From assembly GCA_035649575.1 (NCBI GenBank), contig DASRJH010000062.1, forward strand, positions 1 to 41,414: 41,414 nucleotides of DNA, given 5' to 3'. The position numbers were made by a program, and so were the translations under genes. The notes under the pieces were generated by a model that searched no databases, was not told the origin of the DNA, and saw only the letters and a list, made by a program, of their open reading frames with translations. Shown one piece after another: positions 1 through 8,653 of the stretch. The stretch comes from DASVAL01 sp035649575. GTDB taxonomy: Bacteria > Planctomycetota > UBA1135 > UBA2386. Each line of letters starts with the position of its first letter. The stretch's first letter is position 1.

Positions 1-89
1 GTCTCGATACCCATTTCCTGGGCGGTGCGGATCACGCGCAGCGCGATCTCGCCGCGGTTGGCCACGAGGATGCGTTTGAAGAGCGGCAT
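1..89 (-). CDS. Biotin carboxylase / acyl-CoA carboxylase alpha chain, N-terminal fragment
   Basis: Only the first 29 codons are inside the window; the gene continues off the left edge. The translation starts MPLFKRILVANRGEIALRVI and continues RTAQEMGIE, the N-terminal signature of the biotin carboxylase domain (ATP-grasp superfamily). That domain carboxylates biotin in acetyl-CoA, propionyl-CoA and pyruvate carboxylases. The ATG at 87-89 is right for the family, where the ILVANRGEIA motif begins about five residues from the start. The fragment cannot tell AccC from a fused biotin carboxylase/BCCP alpha subunit. A matching carboxyltransferase beta chain (14343-15893) and methylmalonyl-CoA epimerase occur in the same window, which makes a propionyl-CoA carboxylase alpha chain plausible, but that is inference. 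The small secreted-protein gene upstream on the same strand ends 63 bases before this start. Confidence 0.9.
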   Translation of the reverse strand, partial: MPLFKRILVANRGEIALRVIRTAQEMGIE

Positions 90-152
90 CGGCGCGGCGA
101 AGGCTAGCCCGAAGGTGATGGTGATGCACTCCGGCCGGAGCGGAAACAGCGT

Positions 153-659
153 TCACCACAGCACGCGCTGGCTCCAGCTCGTCGCGGTCGCGCTGCACGT
201 CCTCGTCGCGACCGACATGCCGTGCCTGGCGAGCAGGGGCAACCACGCTTCCGCTTCGGCAGCGACCGCGGCCGGGCGCGGCAGCCGCAGGCTCGTCGCG
301 GTGCCGAGCAGCCCGAGCATGCCGGGCAGATGGCGGCCGAGCAGAACCGACGCATCGACGCGCCCGTGCCCCTCGGCGCTTGCGGCAGCATGCCTCGCGC
401 GCGCGAACGCCGCGGCGTCGCCTTGCGCGCCGCGCATCGCCCCGTCGACCGCGTCCGCGTACCGGCGCCAGATGCGTTCCGCGGCTTCCGTCGCGAGCAT
501 CGTGCCGAGATTCGTGGGCCCGAGCCGCGCGCGCCAGCCCGCGGGGCCGAGCACCTGGACGCGCAGCACGACGGGCGGCGGCATGCCGGCGGGCGTGTCC
601 TGCGGCAGGGCCGAGGCAGGTACGAACAGCGCGAACGCGACGGAGCGGGCAAGTCGCAT
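153..659 (-). CDS. Small secreted protein of unknown function
   Basis: The 168-residue product starts MRLARSVAFALFVPASALPQ, a good signal peptide with likely cleavage after SALP or SALPQ. The ATG is preceded by GAGGGGAACC, a convincing ribosome binding site, and an upstream in-frame extension lacks protein-like composition. The mature part is Ala/Arg-rich and probably helical, with a segment near residues 40-90 resembling an amphipathic helical bundle; no catalytic motif is visible. It lies upstream of the biotin carboxylase gene on the same strand with a 63-base gap, so the two could be co-transcribed, although an exported protein has no obvious link to carboxylation. I do not recognise a family. 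The reading frame could also be a chance open frame in G+C-rich DNA, but the signal peptide and ribosome binding site together argue for a gene. Confidence 0.6.
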   Translation of the reverse strand: MRLARSVAFALFVPASALPQDTPAGMPPPVVLRVQVLGPAGWRARLGPTNLGTMLATEAAERIWRRYADAVDGAMRGAQGDAAAFARARHAAASAEGHGRVDASVLLGRHLPGMLGLLGTATSLRLPRPAAVAAEAEAWLPLLARHGMSVATRTCSATATSWSQRVLW

Positions 660-776
660 GGTTCCCCTCGTGGACACACGGGCCCGCGATCTGCCACGCC
701 GCCGTTCGGATCCGCTCACAGTGTGACTTCGCACTGGGCGCGCGCTATTGCCCGCGTTCCATCCCTTCGAGGCGCC

Positions 777-2219
777 ATGAAAACCTTGTCCCTGATCGTC
801 TGCTGCGTCACGTTCGCCGCACTCCCGCGCACGCAGGTACTGCACATGGATCCGGCTGTCCGCGTCCAATCGACGGGCGCGACCGTGAGTTACAACCTCC
901 TCGGCCCGGCCAACGCGCCCTTCGGCGTGTTCGTCGACCTCGCTGGCGGTCCGGTCGACGTCCTCGGGGAGCGGTTCTATCTCGACCTGTCGGCGGCGAC
1001 GGTCGCGCTGAGCGCGGGACTGCTGTCGTCGAGCGGCACGTTCGCCAGCAGCTATTCGTTGCCGCTGCTGCCCGGCCTGTCCGGGTTGGTGGTCTACGGC
1101 CAGGCCGTGGTGATCGACTTGACGTCACCGAATGGGCTGTTCCGGGTCAGCAATGGCGAGAGCACGGCGTTCCATGGGGGCACCGGCGCGGTGGTCGCGG
1201 ACTTCCTCAATGCGACATCCCAGGGATTCACGGGCACCTTCGCGGGCGACGTCGCGGGACACATCCGCGGCGGACCCGTCCAGGTGCGCACGCACAGCAC
1301 GATCGATCCGCAGGGCGTAGTGCTCCCTGCAGCGATCCAGGCGCCGCTGATCCCGTACGGCTGTCGCGAGCAGATGGTGTTCCGCACGCAGGACGTCGGT
1401 GCGACGGGGGAGCCCGAGTTGTTGACCGGAGTTCGCTGGAAGGCGTCTCCGGGTCAACCCGTGCAGTTCGACGTGCACTCGCTGTTCGAACTACGCGCGG
1501 GCCACACCCCCGTGGTGCCCAACTACTCGGTGGATCCTTGGTCCAGTTTGCCCGTCGCGCCGTTGTCCGGCCTCGATCTGACCTTCGCCAACAACACGAT
1601 CCCCGGCGCGGCGCCGCAGGTCATGTACTCGGGCGGTTACATCGTGGACCCGGCCAGTCAGCTGCCCGGCGGCTACATGCCCTACCCCGTCGTCACGCCA
1701 TTCCGCTACGACGGCGTGTCGAGCCTGCTGCTCGAGTTCCGCGTCGGCCCCAGCACCGCGACCGGCGTAAACGGGGGCGTCGTGCGGATCATGGTGCAGA
1801 GCACCAACGCTCCGTTCGCGCGTGTGCACGCGAACGGCACGCCGACGGCCTTCATCGTGCCGAGTCAGACTCCAGTCGCGACATCGGCGCTGTTCGCGCC
1901 CGGTGACTGCGCCATGCACGAACTCGAGCTCGAGTTCACGCGCGTGGAGACCTGGTGTCAGTCGCCGTGGCTCGACACCTTGGCCGCGGCGCCCGACTAT
2001 GGGGCGCCGATCGTCGCGCTGTCGCTGCCGGCCGGGACCAGCGTGCAGGTGATGTACCGCGGCGCCGCGACGGCCACCGGCACGTCGCCGACGGCGTGGT
2101 CGTCCTCGCCCGACGTAGCCGACGGCAACCGCTTCCTGCAATTCAGGATCGTCCTGCAGGCCAGCTTGTTCACCGGCGAACGGCCGCTGGTCGACACCCT
2201 GGTCGTGCCGTTCCAATAA
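777..2219 (+). CDS. Secreted beta-rich protein, planctomycete-type exported protein
   Basis: The 480-residue product starts MKTLSLIVCCVTFAALPRTQ, a signal peptide; GAGG lies 6-9 bases before the ATG. The open frame extends upstream to about 222, but that part is Arg-rich noise. Residues about 35-120 (LLGPANAPFGVFVDL ... SLPLLPGLSGLVVYGQAVVID ... GLFRVSNGES) look like the beta-rich module found at the C-termini of the two large secreted proteins at 3323-5269 and 6422-8653. Here it sits at the N-terminal end. The rest is rich in Gly, Ser, Thr, Val and Pro with few charged residues, typical of an extracellular beta-sandwich protein, and has single Cys residues near positions 205 and 370-385. No catalytic motif is visible, so the function is unknown; a structural or surface role is a guess. 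The gene is divergent from the small secreted protein gene, with 117 bases between starts. Confidence 0.8.
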   Translation: MKTLSLIVCCVTFAALPRTQVLHMDPAVRVQSTGATVSYNLLGPANAPFGVFVDLAGGPVDVLGERFYLDLSAATVALSAGLLSSSGTFASSYSLPLLPGLSGLVVYGQAVVIDLTSPNGLFRVSNGESTAFHGGTGAVVADFLNATSQGFTGTFAGDVAGHIRGGPVQVRTHSTIDPQGVVLPAAIQAPLIPYGCREQMVFRTQDVGATGEPELLTGVRWKASPGQPVQFDVHSLFELRAGHTPVVPNYSVDPWSSLPVAPLSGLDLTFANNTIPGAAPQVMYSGGYIVDPASQLPGGYMPYPVVTPFRYDGVSSLLLEFRVGPSTATGVNGGVVRIMVQSTNAPFARVHANGTPTAFIVPSQTPVATSALFAPGDCAMHELELEFTRVETWCQSPWLDTLAAAPDYGAPIVALSLPAGTSVQVMYRGAATATGTSPTAWSSSPDVADGNRFLQFRIVLQASLFTGERPLVDTLVVPFQ

Positions 2220-2378
2220 CACGCTCGGGGCGCTCGTTGGGCTTCCTGCTCGGCGGCGGTGCAGAACGGCTGCAAGAAGGATTTCCGTGAAAGGCCGGCG
2301 CCACCGCGGCTGCGAGGCGCAGCCCCAGGCGGTGAGCGGACCGTTCAGCCACGCCGGTCTCCCCTTCGATATGGGGGC

Positions 2379-3257
2379 ATGGACTTCGACGGCTTGTTCG
2401 GGCTGCTGCTCGCGATCGTTGCTCTCATCTACGTCGGTGCACCCCTACTCGTCCGGTTCACCATGAAGCAGAAGGCGGCTCCCGTGTTCGAGCCGCTGCA
2501 TCCGGACAGGTCTCCGCCGGAGGCGGCCCGTCACTTCGAGGCGGTGGGCAAGGCCCTGTCGGGCGATGGCTTCGTCGAGGCAACGAGGCTCGCGCTCTCC
2601 GGATTCATGCCGAACACAACGATTCTCCTCGCGGCCTTCGAGAACCAGGCGACCCAGGACGCGGCGATCGCGGTGGCGGCGTACGTGGACGTGCGCGGAG
2701 TCACGCGGCTGCGGACGGCGTACCTGGAGTTCAGCAACGGGTTCACCGACGGCCGGTCGGTCTCGACCAACAACACGGCGGAGCTGTCGGTGTATCGGGA
2801 GCCGGAGTGGCGCGTGATGACGCAGTTCCCCCAGGTGCAGGATTGCGCGCTGCTGTACCGGATCCACCAGGCTCTGGTGCAACGCGCGAGTGGCAGGAAG
2901 AAGCCGCTGCCGCGCCAGGACGGCTGGGACGCACTGCTGCGCGAGGCGATGGTGCGGGAGATGACGAGCCAGATCGAGCCGGGCTACCTGCGGCTTTCGC
3001 CGACGGGGGAGCTCTACACGCCGACGTGGAAGGGGGCGTTCCTGATGACGTGGAAGCTGCTCCCGCCAGTCAAGGGGATCTTGCTGCGCGCGCGCGCGCG
3101 CAGGGCGGAGAAGACCCTGGCCGAGCTGCAGCCGGCGCTGCGGCGCATCGAGAACCAGCCGGCGCCGCGTGCCACGGCGGCGAGGGAAGGGACAACGGCG
3201 GGGACGGCGGCAGCGGCGCCGACTGGCGCAACGGGGCCGGCTGTGACACGCAGGTAG
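2379..3257 (+). CDS. Membrane-anchored protein of unknown function
   Basis: The chosen start gives 292 residues beginning MDFDGLFGLLLAIVALIYVG, an N-terminal transmembrane helix (about residues 5-28) with a short acidic N-terminus. The ATG follows the G-rich stretch ATGGGGGC. An open extension back to 2259 encodes an unlikely Arg/Pro-rich segment and was left out. The soluble part (residues 35-250) is mixed alpha/beta with conserved-looking aromatic and acidic positions and a motif NTTILLAAFENQ; it ends in a basic helix (RARARRAEKTLAEL) and an Ala/Thr/Gly/Pro-rich tail. No family is recognised. The overall shape, one N-terminal helix and a cytosolic domain of about 200 residues, could fit an envelope-associated factor, but there is no direct evidence. 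It is convergent with the next gene across 65 bases. Confidence 0.7.
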   Translation: MDFDGLFGLLLAIVALIYVGAPLLVRFTMKQKAAPVFEPLHPDRSPPEAARHFEAVGKALSGDGFVEATRLALSGFMPNTTILLAAFENQATQDAAIAVAAYVDVRGVTRLRTAYLEFSNGFTDGRSVSTNNTAELSVYREPEWRVMTQFPQVQDCALLYRIHQALVQRASGRKKPLPRQDGWDALLREAMVREMTSQIEPGYLRLSPTGELYTPTWKGAFLMTWKLLPPVKGILLRARARRAEKTLAELQPALRRIENQPAPRATAAREGTTAGTAAAAPTGATGPAVTRR

Positions 3258-3266
3258 CGAGTGCAA

Positions 3267-3280
3267 ACGCGCCAGCGCGT
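3267..3280. terminator. Short GC hairpin between convergent genes
   Basis: ACGCGC and GCGCGT form a perfect 6-base inverted repeat separated by two bases (effectively a 5-bp stem with a 4-base loop), lying between the convergent stop codons at 3257 and 3325. No T-tract follows on either strand, so termination is only plausible from position and base composition. Confidence 0.3.
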
Positions 3281-3322
3281 GCCATCCGCACGCTCGTGTG
3301 CAGGTGCGAGCCGAGCCGGTGC

Positions 3323-5269
3323 TCAGTTGAGGCCGATGATGTGCTTGACCGCGTTGCTCGAGGCCGTGATCAGGTTGGGGCCGCCGAACAGCCCGTCGAG
3401 CACGACGAACTGCGCGTAGATCTCGACGCCCAGGAAGCCGGGCGGCACGACGAACGGAACGGTGCCGGTCGCGGTCCCGCTCGGCAGCACGAACAGCTCC
3501 CACAGCAAAGCACCCGCCGTCGTGCTCAACATGCAGCCGGGCGCGGTGATGCCCGGCAACTGCAAGCCGGGGCGGTAGCTGCCGACGTCGATCAGCTGCG
3601 CGCCGAGGATCGTGCCGGGCGGCACGTTGACCGCGTTCCAAGTCAGCGTCTGCCCGGCGTACAGGCGCCCGCCGTACTGCACGCCGCCGGCGTTCGGCGT
3701 GGCGACGGCGCGTTGGCCGATGTTGCCGAGCGCGCCTTCCGGCTTGGTCGCGAACGGGACCTCGAGCGACAGGTCGCGGCTCTGCGGGTCCTTTGCGTTG
3801 GTGCCGGTCGCGCCGCCGATGCGGCCCGGCGAGAAGCCGACGATCGTCGAGTTGCAGCCGGCGGTCACGGTCGACGCCGTCGCGTACTGGGGCACGTTGC
3901 CGTAGCGGTACTGCACGACGCCGGTCGCTTCGAACAACGCCATCTGGAACGTCCACTGGGTGTGGCCGGCGGCGACGCCGCCGACCACGTTGAACTCGCC
4001 GATGTCCCACCAGGTCACGTAGCAGACGGCGTTGCCTGGGCCGCCCGACGTGTTGGTCAACACGTGCAGGCCGGCGGCGGGGTTGATCGTCGCGTTGCGC
4101 AGCATGTTGAGGTCCTTCCACATGATCGCCAACCGGGCGCCGCTGTAGGGCGGCGTCGCCGTCGCCGCGGCAGGGTCCCCGAGAAGACGCGAGACCACCG
4201 CGGCGAACGCGCTCTCGGTCTGCGCCGGGTCGAGCCAGACGAAGCCATTGGTGCTGGCGACGATCGTCGACGTCGATCCAGTCGGGTAGTTGAACGTGAA
4301 GCCGAGCGGGTGGCTGTAGACCCCGTCGTCCGCGGTCTGGTTCGGAACGGGGTTGACCTGCGTCGTGTCGGGCGCGGGGGCGCCAGCGGTCACGGTGTAG
4401 TAGTTCGGCGTCGTCGGGTTGTCCGGCGTCAGCGTCAGGCCGGCGCCGAGGTCGAACGCCTGTCCGTTCACGAAGGCCTGGTAGAAACTGACGGCCGAGC
4501 CGCCGCACGCGCCGCCGTAGAACTCGTTCGTCGCCGGGATCACGGTCGCGTAGCCGCCGGCGCCGGAGAACTCGACGCCGACGATCACCGGGTTCGGGTT
4601 CAACGCGCCCATCGTGGCGCCGCCGCCCGCCGACGTGCAACCCTTGCCGCGGATCTGCGCCGCAGTGCCGGTCGTGTTGCTGATCGGGATCATGCCGAGC
4701 GGCGCCGGGTTGCTCGGCGCGTTCGGCATGTCGATGTCGATGAGCAGGTTCGGCTCGACGCCGGTCGGGTCGTAGAGGAACGCATTGCCCATCGCGAGGA
4801 GGTCGAGCTCGATGTTCCAGTTGTTCGGAATCGACCCGACCGAAGGCGCGACGATGACGGTCGTGGTGCCGGGCAACCCCATCGTCGTGGTGTTCGGCAG
4901 CGCGGGCGCGCGATTGGTCGCGAAGATGTCGCTGAGCGCCGAGGCCGCCAGATTGGTCGAGCCGAGCTCGACGAGCACGCCGGCGTAGGACTGGCCGCCC
5001 AGGTTCTTCTCGCCGTCCTCGCCGCGGAACTTGATCTTGGTGATCACCACCGGGCCCGTGACGCCGGCACCGAGGAAGTGGCTCGCCTCGTAGAGGACCT
5101 GGAAGCGGCTGGTCGACGCGGCTTGCCACCAGAGGGTGGATCCCGTGTTGCCGAGTTGGGTGAGGTTCTCCATCAAGTAGTGGTAGTCGGGCAGGGTCAC
5201 GTTCTGCGCCGAGAGGCCACCTGTGAGCGACGCGAGGAGAAGCAGACGGAGGGTCGGGTGTGGAGCCAT
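3323..5269 (-). CDS. Large secreted protein with beta-sandwich and C-terminal planctomycete module
   Basis: The 648-residue product starts MAPHPTLRLLLLASLTGGLSAQ, a signal peptide ending in a good SAQ site. The mature protein is Asn/Thr/Gly/Ala-rich with very little Lys, as expected for an extracellular beta-rich protein. A middle region (residues about 320-520) has the pattern GFTFNYPTGST, SRLLGDP, IMWKDLN, CYVTWWDIGE, WTFQMALFEATGVVQYRYGN, GFSPGR and SRDLSLEVP. It is repeated in divergent form in the protein at 6422-8653 and resembles nidogen-like or propeller-adjacent beta domains of extracellular proteins. The last 110 residues (APGCMLSTTAG ... PPGFLGVEIYAQFVVLD ... ASSNAVKHIIGLN) are the module shared with the other two large secreted proteins. 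An Asn/Gly/Cys-rich stretch containing YGGACGGS lies near residue 250. The function is unknown; surface attachment or polymer binding is a guess. No Shine-Dalgarno sequence is seen. Confidence 0.85.
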   Translation of the reverse strand: MAPHPTLRLLLLASLTGGLSAQNVTLPDYHYLMENLTQLGNTGSTLWWQAASTSRFQVLYEASHFLGAGVTGPVVITKIKFRGEDGEKNLGGQSYAGVLVELGSTNLAASALSDIFATNRAPALPNTTTMGLPGTTTVIVAPSVGSIPNNWNIELDLLAMGNAFLYDPTGVEPNLLIDIDMPNAPSNPAPLGMIPISNTTGTAAQIRGKGCTSAGGGATMGALNPNPVIVGVEFSGAGGYATVIPATNEFYGGACGGSAVSFYQAFVNGQAFDLGAGLTLTPDNPTTPNYYTVTAGAPAPDTTQVNPVPNQTADDGVYSHPLGFTFNYPTGSTSTIVASTNGFVWLDPAQTESAFAAVVSRLLGDPAAATATPPYSGARLAIMWKDLNMLRNATINPAAGLHVLTNTSGGPGNAVCYVTWWDIGEFNVVGGVAAGHTQWTFQMALFEATGVVQYRYGNVPQYATASTVTAGCNSTIVGFSPGRIGGATGTNAKDPQSRDLSLEVPFATKPEGALGNIGQRAVATPNAGGVQYGGRLYAGQTLTWNAVNVPPGTILGAQLIDVGSYRPGLQLPGITAPGCMLSTTAGALLWELFVLPSGTATGTVPFVVPPGFLGVEIYAQFVVLDGLFGGPNLITASSNAVKHIIGLN

Positions 5270-5463
5270 GGTGAAACGGTGTCGGGGAGGGAGATTGTGC
5301 CGATTGTTGGCAGGTTAGCGGGGTACAGCCGGCTGAACAGGGAGGCGGCGCTGATCGGCCGGCATCTGCAGGCGGCCGCGATTGGTCCGCCGAGCTGCGG
5401 CAGCGAGGGGAGCCGCATCCCGGGCCTGCGCGACGGGGTGGCCTGCGGTATCCGTGGGCCGAG

Positions 5464-6267
5464 CTACTGCGCCGGGCTTGCCTGACGGACGTCTTGCTGT
5501 GCCGTCGCGGTCGGTGGGGAGCGTCGGCTGCTGGCGGCGGCGCGCGGCATCGGCGGGAACGGCTGCGCTTCGCGCACGGATCGCCTTGCGGGCGCCCAGA
5601 CCCGAATCGACGTCATGCAGCCCGAGTCGTCGAAGGAACCGAGGCCGATCCTGCCCCAGTCGAAGGCCGTGCATGCCGCCGTGAGGATTGGCTCGGCGGC
5701 GCGATCCCAGAAGAGCCGGATCGTGCCGGCGGCGGCGCGCCGTTCGAGGCGAACGTGGTGCCAGCTCGTGCCCCAGTCGACGCCTCGCGCCGCCACTGGC
5801 GCGAGGTTGGTGCGCGGTGCGTCGGCGACGCGGAAGACGTTGTGCGCGTTCGCGTCCGGCGTCGTGGCGAGATGCACGTAGTAGAAGCGCGTCGGCGACT
5901 GCCAGCCGAAGAAGAGGCACAGATCGCGATGAGCGTAGTCCCGGCCGGTCTGCAGCAGGTCCACTTCGAGATCGAAGTCGGCCACCTCGAGATCCGGAAC
6001 CAACGCGATGCTCGTCGGCGACCGGAACGGCGGCTCGTAGCGACTGCCACCGAGCAGAGTGAGCGATGCCCTTCCATGGACATCGGACCACCTCCACGAA
6101 GCAGGGTCGGTGAACGCGAATCCCGCGAGGCCATCCGGCGTCGCAAAGTCTTCGGCGTAGACGAGGGGCCAGGGACCGGCGACGGGTGCAAGCCGTGACG
6201 TCGCAGCACAGGAGGTCAGCGCCAAGGCCACCGACAACAGCGCGAGCACGTGCACGGTTTCAGCCAT
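5464..6267 (-). CDS. Lipoprotein with concanavalin-like (LamG/DUF1080-type) domain
   Basis: The 267-residue product begins MAETVHVLALLSVALALTSC; LTSC is a lipobox, so the protein is probably anchored to a membrane by a lipidated Cys at residue 20. Residues 35-230 match the pattern of concanavalin-like glucanase/3-keto-disaccharide-hydrolase folds common in planctomycetes. The pieces seen are an opening YAEDFATPDGL, then WRWSDVHGRASL, FDLEVDLLQTG, LCLFFGWQSPTRFYYVHLA, WHHVRLERR and DWGRIGLGSFDDSGCMTSIRVW. These are alternating beta strands ending in the typical 'G.IGLGSFDD...' strand. No catalytic residues can be assigned, so carbohydrate binding or hydrolysis is family-based inference. The C-terminal 45 residues are Arg/Ser/Pro-rich and low-complexity. 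A decayed copy of its 3' end lies at 10709-10810. Confidence 0.8.
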   Translation of the reverse strand: MAETVHVLALLSVALALTSCAATSRLAPVAGPWPLVYAEDFATPDGLAGFAFTDPASWRWSDVHGRASLTLLGGSRYEPPFRSPTSIALVPDLEVADFDLEVDLLQTGRDYAHRDLCLFFGWQSPTRFYYVHLATTPDANAHNVFRVADAPRTNLAPVAARGVDWGTSWHHVRLERRAAAGTIRLFWDRAAEPILTAACTAFDWGRIGLGSFDDSGCMTSIRVWAPARRSVREAQPFPPMPRAAASSRRSPPTATAQQDVRQASPAQ

Positions 6268-6421
6268 GGTCGGAAGCCACGACGCGAGTCATGCGGATGC
6301 AGGGAGAGTCGGGGCGGCGAACGTCGCGCTCGGCACCGTGCGAGTTGACACCATCCGCTCGTCCTCGCCGACGATCGGGGCGACGGAATGCGCAGGTCGA
6401 TCGCGAACGCGCGCAGCTGGC

Positions 6422-8653
6422 CTACAGTCCGAGCCCCAGCACCATCGCGTTGCTGGCCACGAGGCCGAGCGGCGTGAGCGGCGGGCTGTAGGTCACCGCC
6501 TGACCGACCAACGTGACGCCGACCAGCGCCGTGTTGTTCGGGATCGACTCGCCGATCAGCAGGCTTGTGCCAGGCGACAGGAATGCCGTGGCGACCGGAT
6601 CGATGACGTGCGCGTAGCAGCCCGGCATGCCGACCGCCGTGAGATCGATCGGTGGCACGGCCTGCGTCAGCGAGCGCATCAGCACGCCCCACGCCGTCCC
6701 CGTCGGGATGCGGCCGAGCTGCCACTGGATCGTCGTGCCCAGCACAGGCGCCCCGCTCGTGTCGAGTGACAGTCCGTCGAACGACAAGGCACCCAGCGCA
6801 TACGGCGTCGGCAACGTAGCCGACAGGTCGCGCGGGCCCGGGTTCGAGAACCCGCCGCCAGGCGACCAGCCGGTCAGCACCGGCATGGTCCCCAGCGCGA
6901 TGTTCTGCCAGAGCACGTGCACGGTCCCGTTCGGGAAGAACTGCATCTGGAACGTGTTCGGCGCCGAGGCGGCGATGAACGGCACGCCGTTCCACGTCAG
7001 GATCGCCCGCGTCGGGTTCGCGTCGAACCAGACGTTCGAGCCGCTTGCCTGCACTGGGCTCAAGAGTCCCCACGCCGCGGCCCACCGCGGGTTGCCCGCC
7101 AGCAGCGTCGACACCGCCGGCCCGACGGCGATCGTGTTCGTGCCGGGATTCACGTAACCGGACGAGCAGACCTGCAGCTGCGTCGTCGTGCCGCCGGGGA
7201 ACGGCAGCGAGAACGGCAGCGCGACGAACGTCTGCGTGTTGAACGCGAGGTTGAGGTTCGTGCCCGCGGCCGGCACGAACGCGACCGGCGTCTCGGCGAC
7301 GGTGTAGGCGCCGTTGTTGAGGCTCATCGTCATCGAGCGCCCGGCGAGGTCGAACAGCGAGCTCATCGTGAAGTACTCATAGAAGGTGCCCGTGCACTGG
7401 CCGCACGCGGTGCCGACCGGGAACTTCGTTGCGAAGGAGAGCCCGCTCGGCGCCTCGCTGAGGATCTGCACGTTGAGCGCACCAGTGCCCGATCGCGCCT
7501 GGTCGATCGTCAGCGTGCCCGCTCCTGGCGGGATCGAGCAATCGAACCAGAAGTTGTAGATCGTGTTCCAGTCGAGCGAGTTGGCTGCGGCTGCCGTGAA
7601 CGAGATCTCCGTCGGCGACAACGCAAACGTCCATTCGTTGAGCGGGTTCGTGTCCAGGTCGCGGAAGCCGCCGTTCTGCACCGTGGCGCCAGCAGCGACC
7701 GGGATGCGCAGCGACGCGCCGCCGCGGAAGTTGTCGATGTTGTGGACCGCGTATTCGTAGTGCCACAGTCCGGCGACCGGACCGGTCACCTTGACGCCGA
7801 CCGCGAAACGGCCGTCGTCGAAGGCGTTGCCACCCGTGTACACGTGGGCACCCTGCCAGCGCGTGAGCACCGAGCCGGTCATGCCCGCGCCTGATGCCGA
7901 GGCCGACCAACTGCCGCCGCTGCCGGTGATCGACACTTGCTTGTTCGTGATGTTGTTGTCGCGTTCGCCAACGGGCTCACCCTGGACCACCGCCTGTACC
8001 TGCGCGTAGTAGGTCGAGCCCGTGAGCAGCTCGGATTCGCGCACGACCATGCGGTTCTTCACGGAGTCGAACGCCGACACCTGGGTCGAAGTCAGCGAGC
8101 GTATCGAGTCGATGGCCTGCGCCCCGCTGACCGCGGGATCACCGCGATCGAAGTAGCTGCCCTGCGGGTTCCAGGTGCCGAGCCACGGGTTGAGCTCGTC
8201 GTTCGGGCCGAGGTTGTACTGACTCATGTTGGTGCCGCTGCCGTAGGTGTCGGAGCAGCCGACGAAGAAGAACCCACCTCCGCTGGCGGTGCACGGCGCA
8301 CACGGGCCCGACGAGAAGTTGAACGCCGTCGGCGAGTGCTTGCTGTGGCCCTGCGAAGTGATCTGCACCATGCGGCCGTCCTTCTCACGCGCGAGCAGGA
8401 ACGCGATGCGTGGGTACTGGTCGACCATCACGCCGCCGCTTTGAGAGACCCACGGCAGGTTGACGGTGCCGCCGTTGCACCATGAGTGGCCGACCATGAA
8501 ACCGGCCTCGCCGTTCGGATACGGGAGGCCACGGCGACCTGTGAACGCGATGTCCGTCAGCTCGTACATCGAGATGTCGAGACCGGGAATCGCGTTGGCT
8601 TGGGCGAGAATGGGCACCGCGAGCAGTGCCGTGGACAGGGCTTGGATTCGCAT
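6422..8653 (-). CDS. Large secreted protein with two modules shared with neighbours
   Basis: The chosen ATG at 8651-8653 gives 743 residues starting MRIQALSTALLAVPILAQAN, a signal peptide; 15 extra upstream codons look non-coding. Residues 20-430 form a large unrecognised region containing two CxxC-like pairs (GPCAPCTAS near 130 and ACGQCTGTF near 425) and LWHYEYAVHNIDNFRGGAS, reminiscent of extracellular beta-sandwich proteins. Residues about 475-630 repeat the middle module of the protein at 3323-5269 (LPFSLPFPGGTT, STLLAGNPRWAAAWGLL, AILTWNGVP, NTFQMQFFPNGTVHVLWQN, GWSPGGG and GPRDLSATLP). The last 110 residues repeat its C-terminal module (MPGCYAHV ... ESIPNNTALVGVTLVGQAV ... GLVASNAMVLGLGL). 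Composition is Asn/Gly/Ser/Thr-rich. No enzymatic motif is visible; the molecular role is unknown. It lies upstream of the lipoprotein gene on the same strand with a 154-base gap. Confidence 0.85.
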   Translation of the reverse strand: MRIQALSTALLAVPILAQANAIPGLDISMYELTDIAFTGRRGLPYPNGEAGFMVGHSWCNGGTVNLPWVSQSGGVMVDQYPRIAFLLAREKDGRMVQITSQGHSKHSPTAFNFSSGPCAPCTASGGGFFFVGCSDTYGSGTNMSQYNLGPNDELNPWLGTWNPQGSYFDRGDPAVSGAQAIDSIRSLTSTQVSAFDSVKNRMVVRESELLTGSTYYAQVQAVVQGEPVGERDNNITNKQVSITGSGGSWSASASGAGMTGSVLTRWQGAHVYTGGNAFDDGRFAVGVKVTGPVAGLWHYEYAVHNIDNFRGGASLRIPVAAGATVQNGGFRDLDTNPLNEWTFALSPTEISFTAAAANSLDWNTIYNFWFDCSIPPGAGTLTIDQARSGTGALNVQILSEAPSGLSFATKFPVGTACGQCTGTFYEYFTMSSLFDLAGRSMTMSLNNGAYTVAETPVAFVPAAGTNLNLAFNTQTFVALPFSLPFPGGTTTQLQVCSSGYVNPGTNTIAVGPAVSTLLAGNPRWAAAWGLLSPVQASGSNVWFDANPTRAILTWNGVPFIAASAPNTFQMQFFPNGTVHVLWQNIALGTMPVLTGWSPGGGFSNPGPRDLSATLPTPYALGALSFDGLSLDTSGAPVLGTTIQWQLGRIPTGTAWGVLMRSLTQAVPPIDLTAVGMPGCYAHVIDPVATAFLSPGTSLLIGESIPNNTALVGVTLVGQAVTYSPPLTPLGLVASNAMVLGLGL

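Noticed and set aside
2445..5485. Very long open frames on both strands covering the membrane protein and the secreted protein
   Set aside because: They are Arg/Ala/Gly/Pro-rich antisense shadows typical of G+C-rich DNA; the genes listed have signal peptides or helices and family-like composition.
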